NCBI RefSeq assembly: GCF_900105925.1
Contig: NZ_LT629791.1
Location: 558,001-622,000, forward strand
Origin: Jiangella alkaliphila
Lineage (GTDB): Bacteria > Actinomycetota > Actinomycetes > Jiangellales > Jiangellaceae
Length of the DNA: 64,000 nucleotides
Direction: 5' to 3'
Shown: piece after piece, positions 63,839 through 64,000 of the stretch
How positions within the stretch are numbered: position 1 is the stretch's first letter
Layout: every line of letters starts with the position of its first letter
Translations under genes and position numbers: made by a program
Notes under the pieces: generated by a model
What the model saw: only the letters and a program-made list of their open reading frames with translations
What the model was told of the DNA's origin: nothing
Database searches by the model: none

Positions 63839-64000
63839 GCGGGGACCTCCACGGTCGATCGGGACGCGAGCAGCGCCGCGACGTCGGAGCGACAGCCGCC
63901 GCAGCCGGTGGTCGCGCGGGTGGTGGCGGCGACCTCGGCGACGGTGTCCGCCCCGGCCTCGCAGGCGGCCCGGACGCGGCCGGCGGTGACGCCGTTGCAG
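63835..64000 (-). CDS. C-terminal fragment of an upstream gene with BFD-type [2Fe-2S] domain
   Basis: The 54 visible residues (CNGVTAGRVRAACEAG...TTGCGGCRSDVAALL) form a BFD-like iron-sulfur domain with CN and CxxC cysteines. The stop overlaps nirB by 4 nt. This could be the tail of an assimilatory nitrate reductase catalytic subunit (NasC/NasA), which would complete nitrate-to-ammonium reduction, or an FAD-dependent nitrite reductase-like partner. The body of the gene lies outside the window. Confidence 0.75.
   Translation of the reverse strand, partial: CNGVTAGRVRAACEAGADTVAEVAATTRATTGCGGCRSDVAALLASRSTVEVPA

Overview
The window is a contiguous stretch of a very GC-rich chromosome. GTG starts, ATGA/GTGA overlaps between co-transcribed genes and -10 boxes of the form TANNNT placed 6-7 nt before a start codon (leaderless mRNAs) point to an actinomycete. 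F420/deazaflavin-type oxidoreductases, a 13E12-type DUF222-HNH gene and the ftsH-folE/hpt-tilS-DUF2342-dacB-ppa neighbourhood agree. Genus is not certain; a Jiangella-like soil actinomycete is a guess.

Layout. 1-4.7 kb: two secreted enzymes that scavenge phosphate and nucleoside from DNA and nucleotides (ExeM/NucH-like nuclease, LPxTG-anchored 5'-nucleotidase). 4.7-10.8 kb: L-rhamnose catabolism (LacI-type regulator with a visible operator, then rhaI-rhaM-rhaD-rhaB). 10.8-18.7 kb: F420-type oxidoreductase, serine hydrolase, Na+/solute symporter with a small partner, ECF sigma/anti-sigma pair, a frameshifted DUF222-HNH gene and a DinB-like protein. 18.7-23.8 kb: an island with less extreme codon use that holds a lasso-peptide gene cluster. 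It has a GntR regulator, a cytoplasmic AmiC-like ligand-binding protein, a 46-aa precursor, a lasso cyclase, a leader peptidase and a GNAT acetyltransferase. Three copies of one 16-bp palindrome connect the regulator to the precursor promoter. 23.8-26.9 kb: TetR/VOC and ArsR/MFS pairs, each with visible operators. 26.9-30.1 kb: purS-purQ-purL. 30.5-35.6 kb: winged-helix regulator divergent from a large secreted subtilase. 35.7-43.2 kb: purB-like lyase, small membrane protein, TetR/GAP pair, RHH/VOC pair, LLM oxidoreductase, folE, ftsH. 43.4-48.4 kb: hpt, tilS, zincin, dacB and ppa. 48.5-52.7 kb: NlpC/P60 hydrolase, Lrp regulator, ddaH-rocD. 52.8-57 kb: small protein, membrane subtilase, and a probable toxin-immunity pair. 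57-64 kb: CbiX-type chelatase, ThrE-type exporter, and the nitrite-reductase/siroheme operon (upstream gene-nirB-nirD-hemD-cobA), where hemD and cobA supply the siroheme that NirB needs.

The most interesting system is the lasso cluster. The predicted core (GGAEKSIEAKQRPYD, ring Gly1-Glu8, Lys10) plus a translationally coupled GNAT gene fits an acetylated, albusnodin-like lasso peptide. A 15-bp hairpin separates precursor from enzymes, and there is a predicted GntR regulon. Beyond genes, the window holds a ~110-bp structured element present twice with a covarying terminal stem, a ~48-bp element present three times beside gene ends, a 61-bp palindrome inserted in frame in tilS, and a ~100-bp nested inverted repeat between tilS and hpt.
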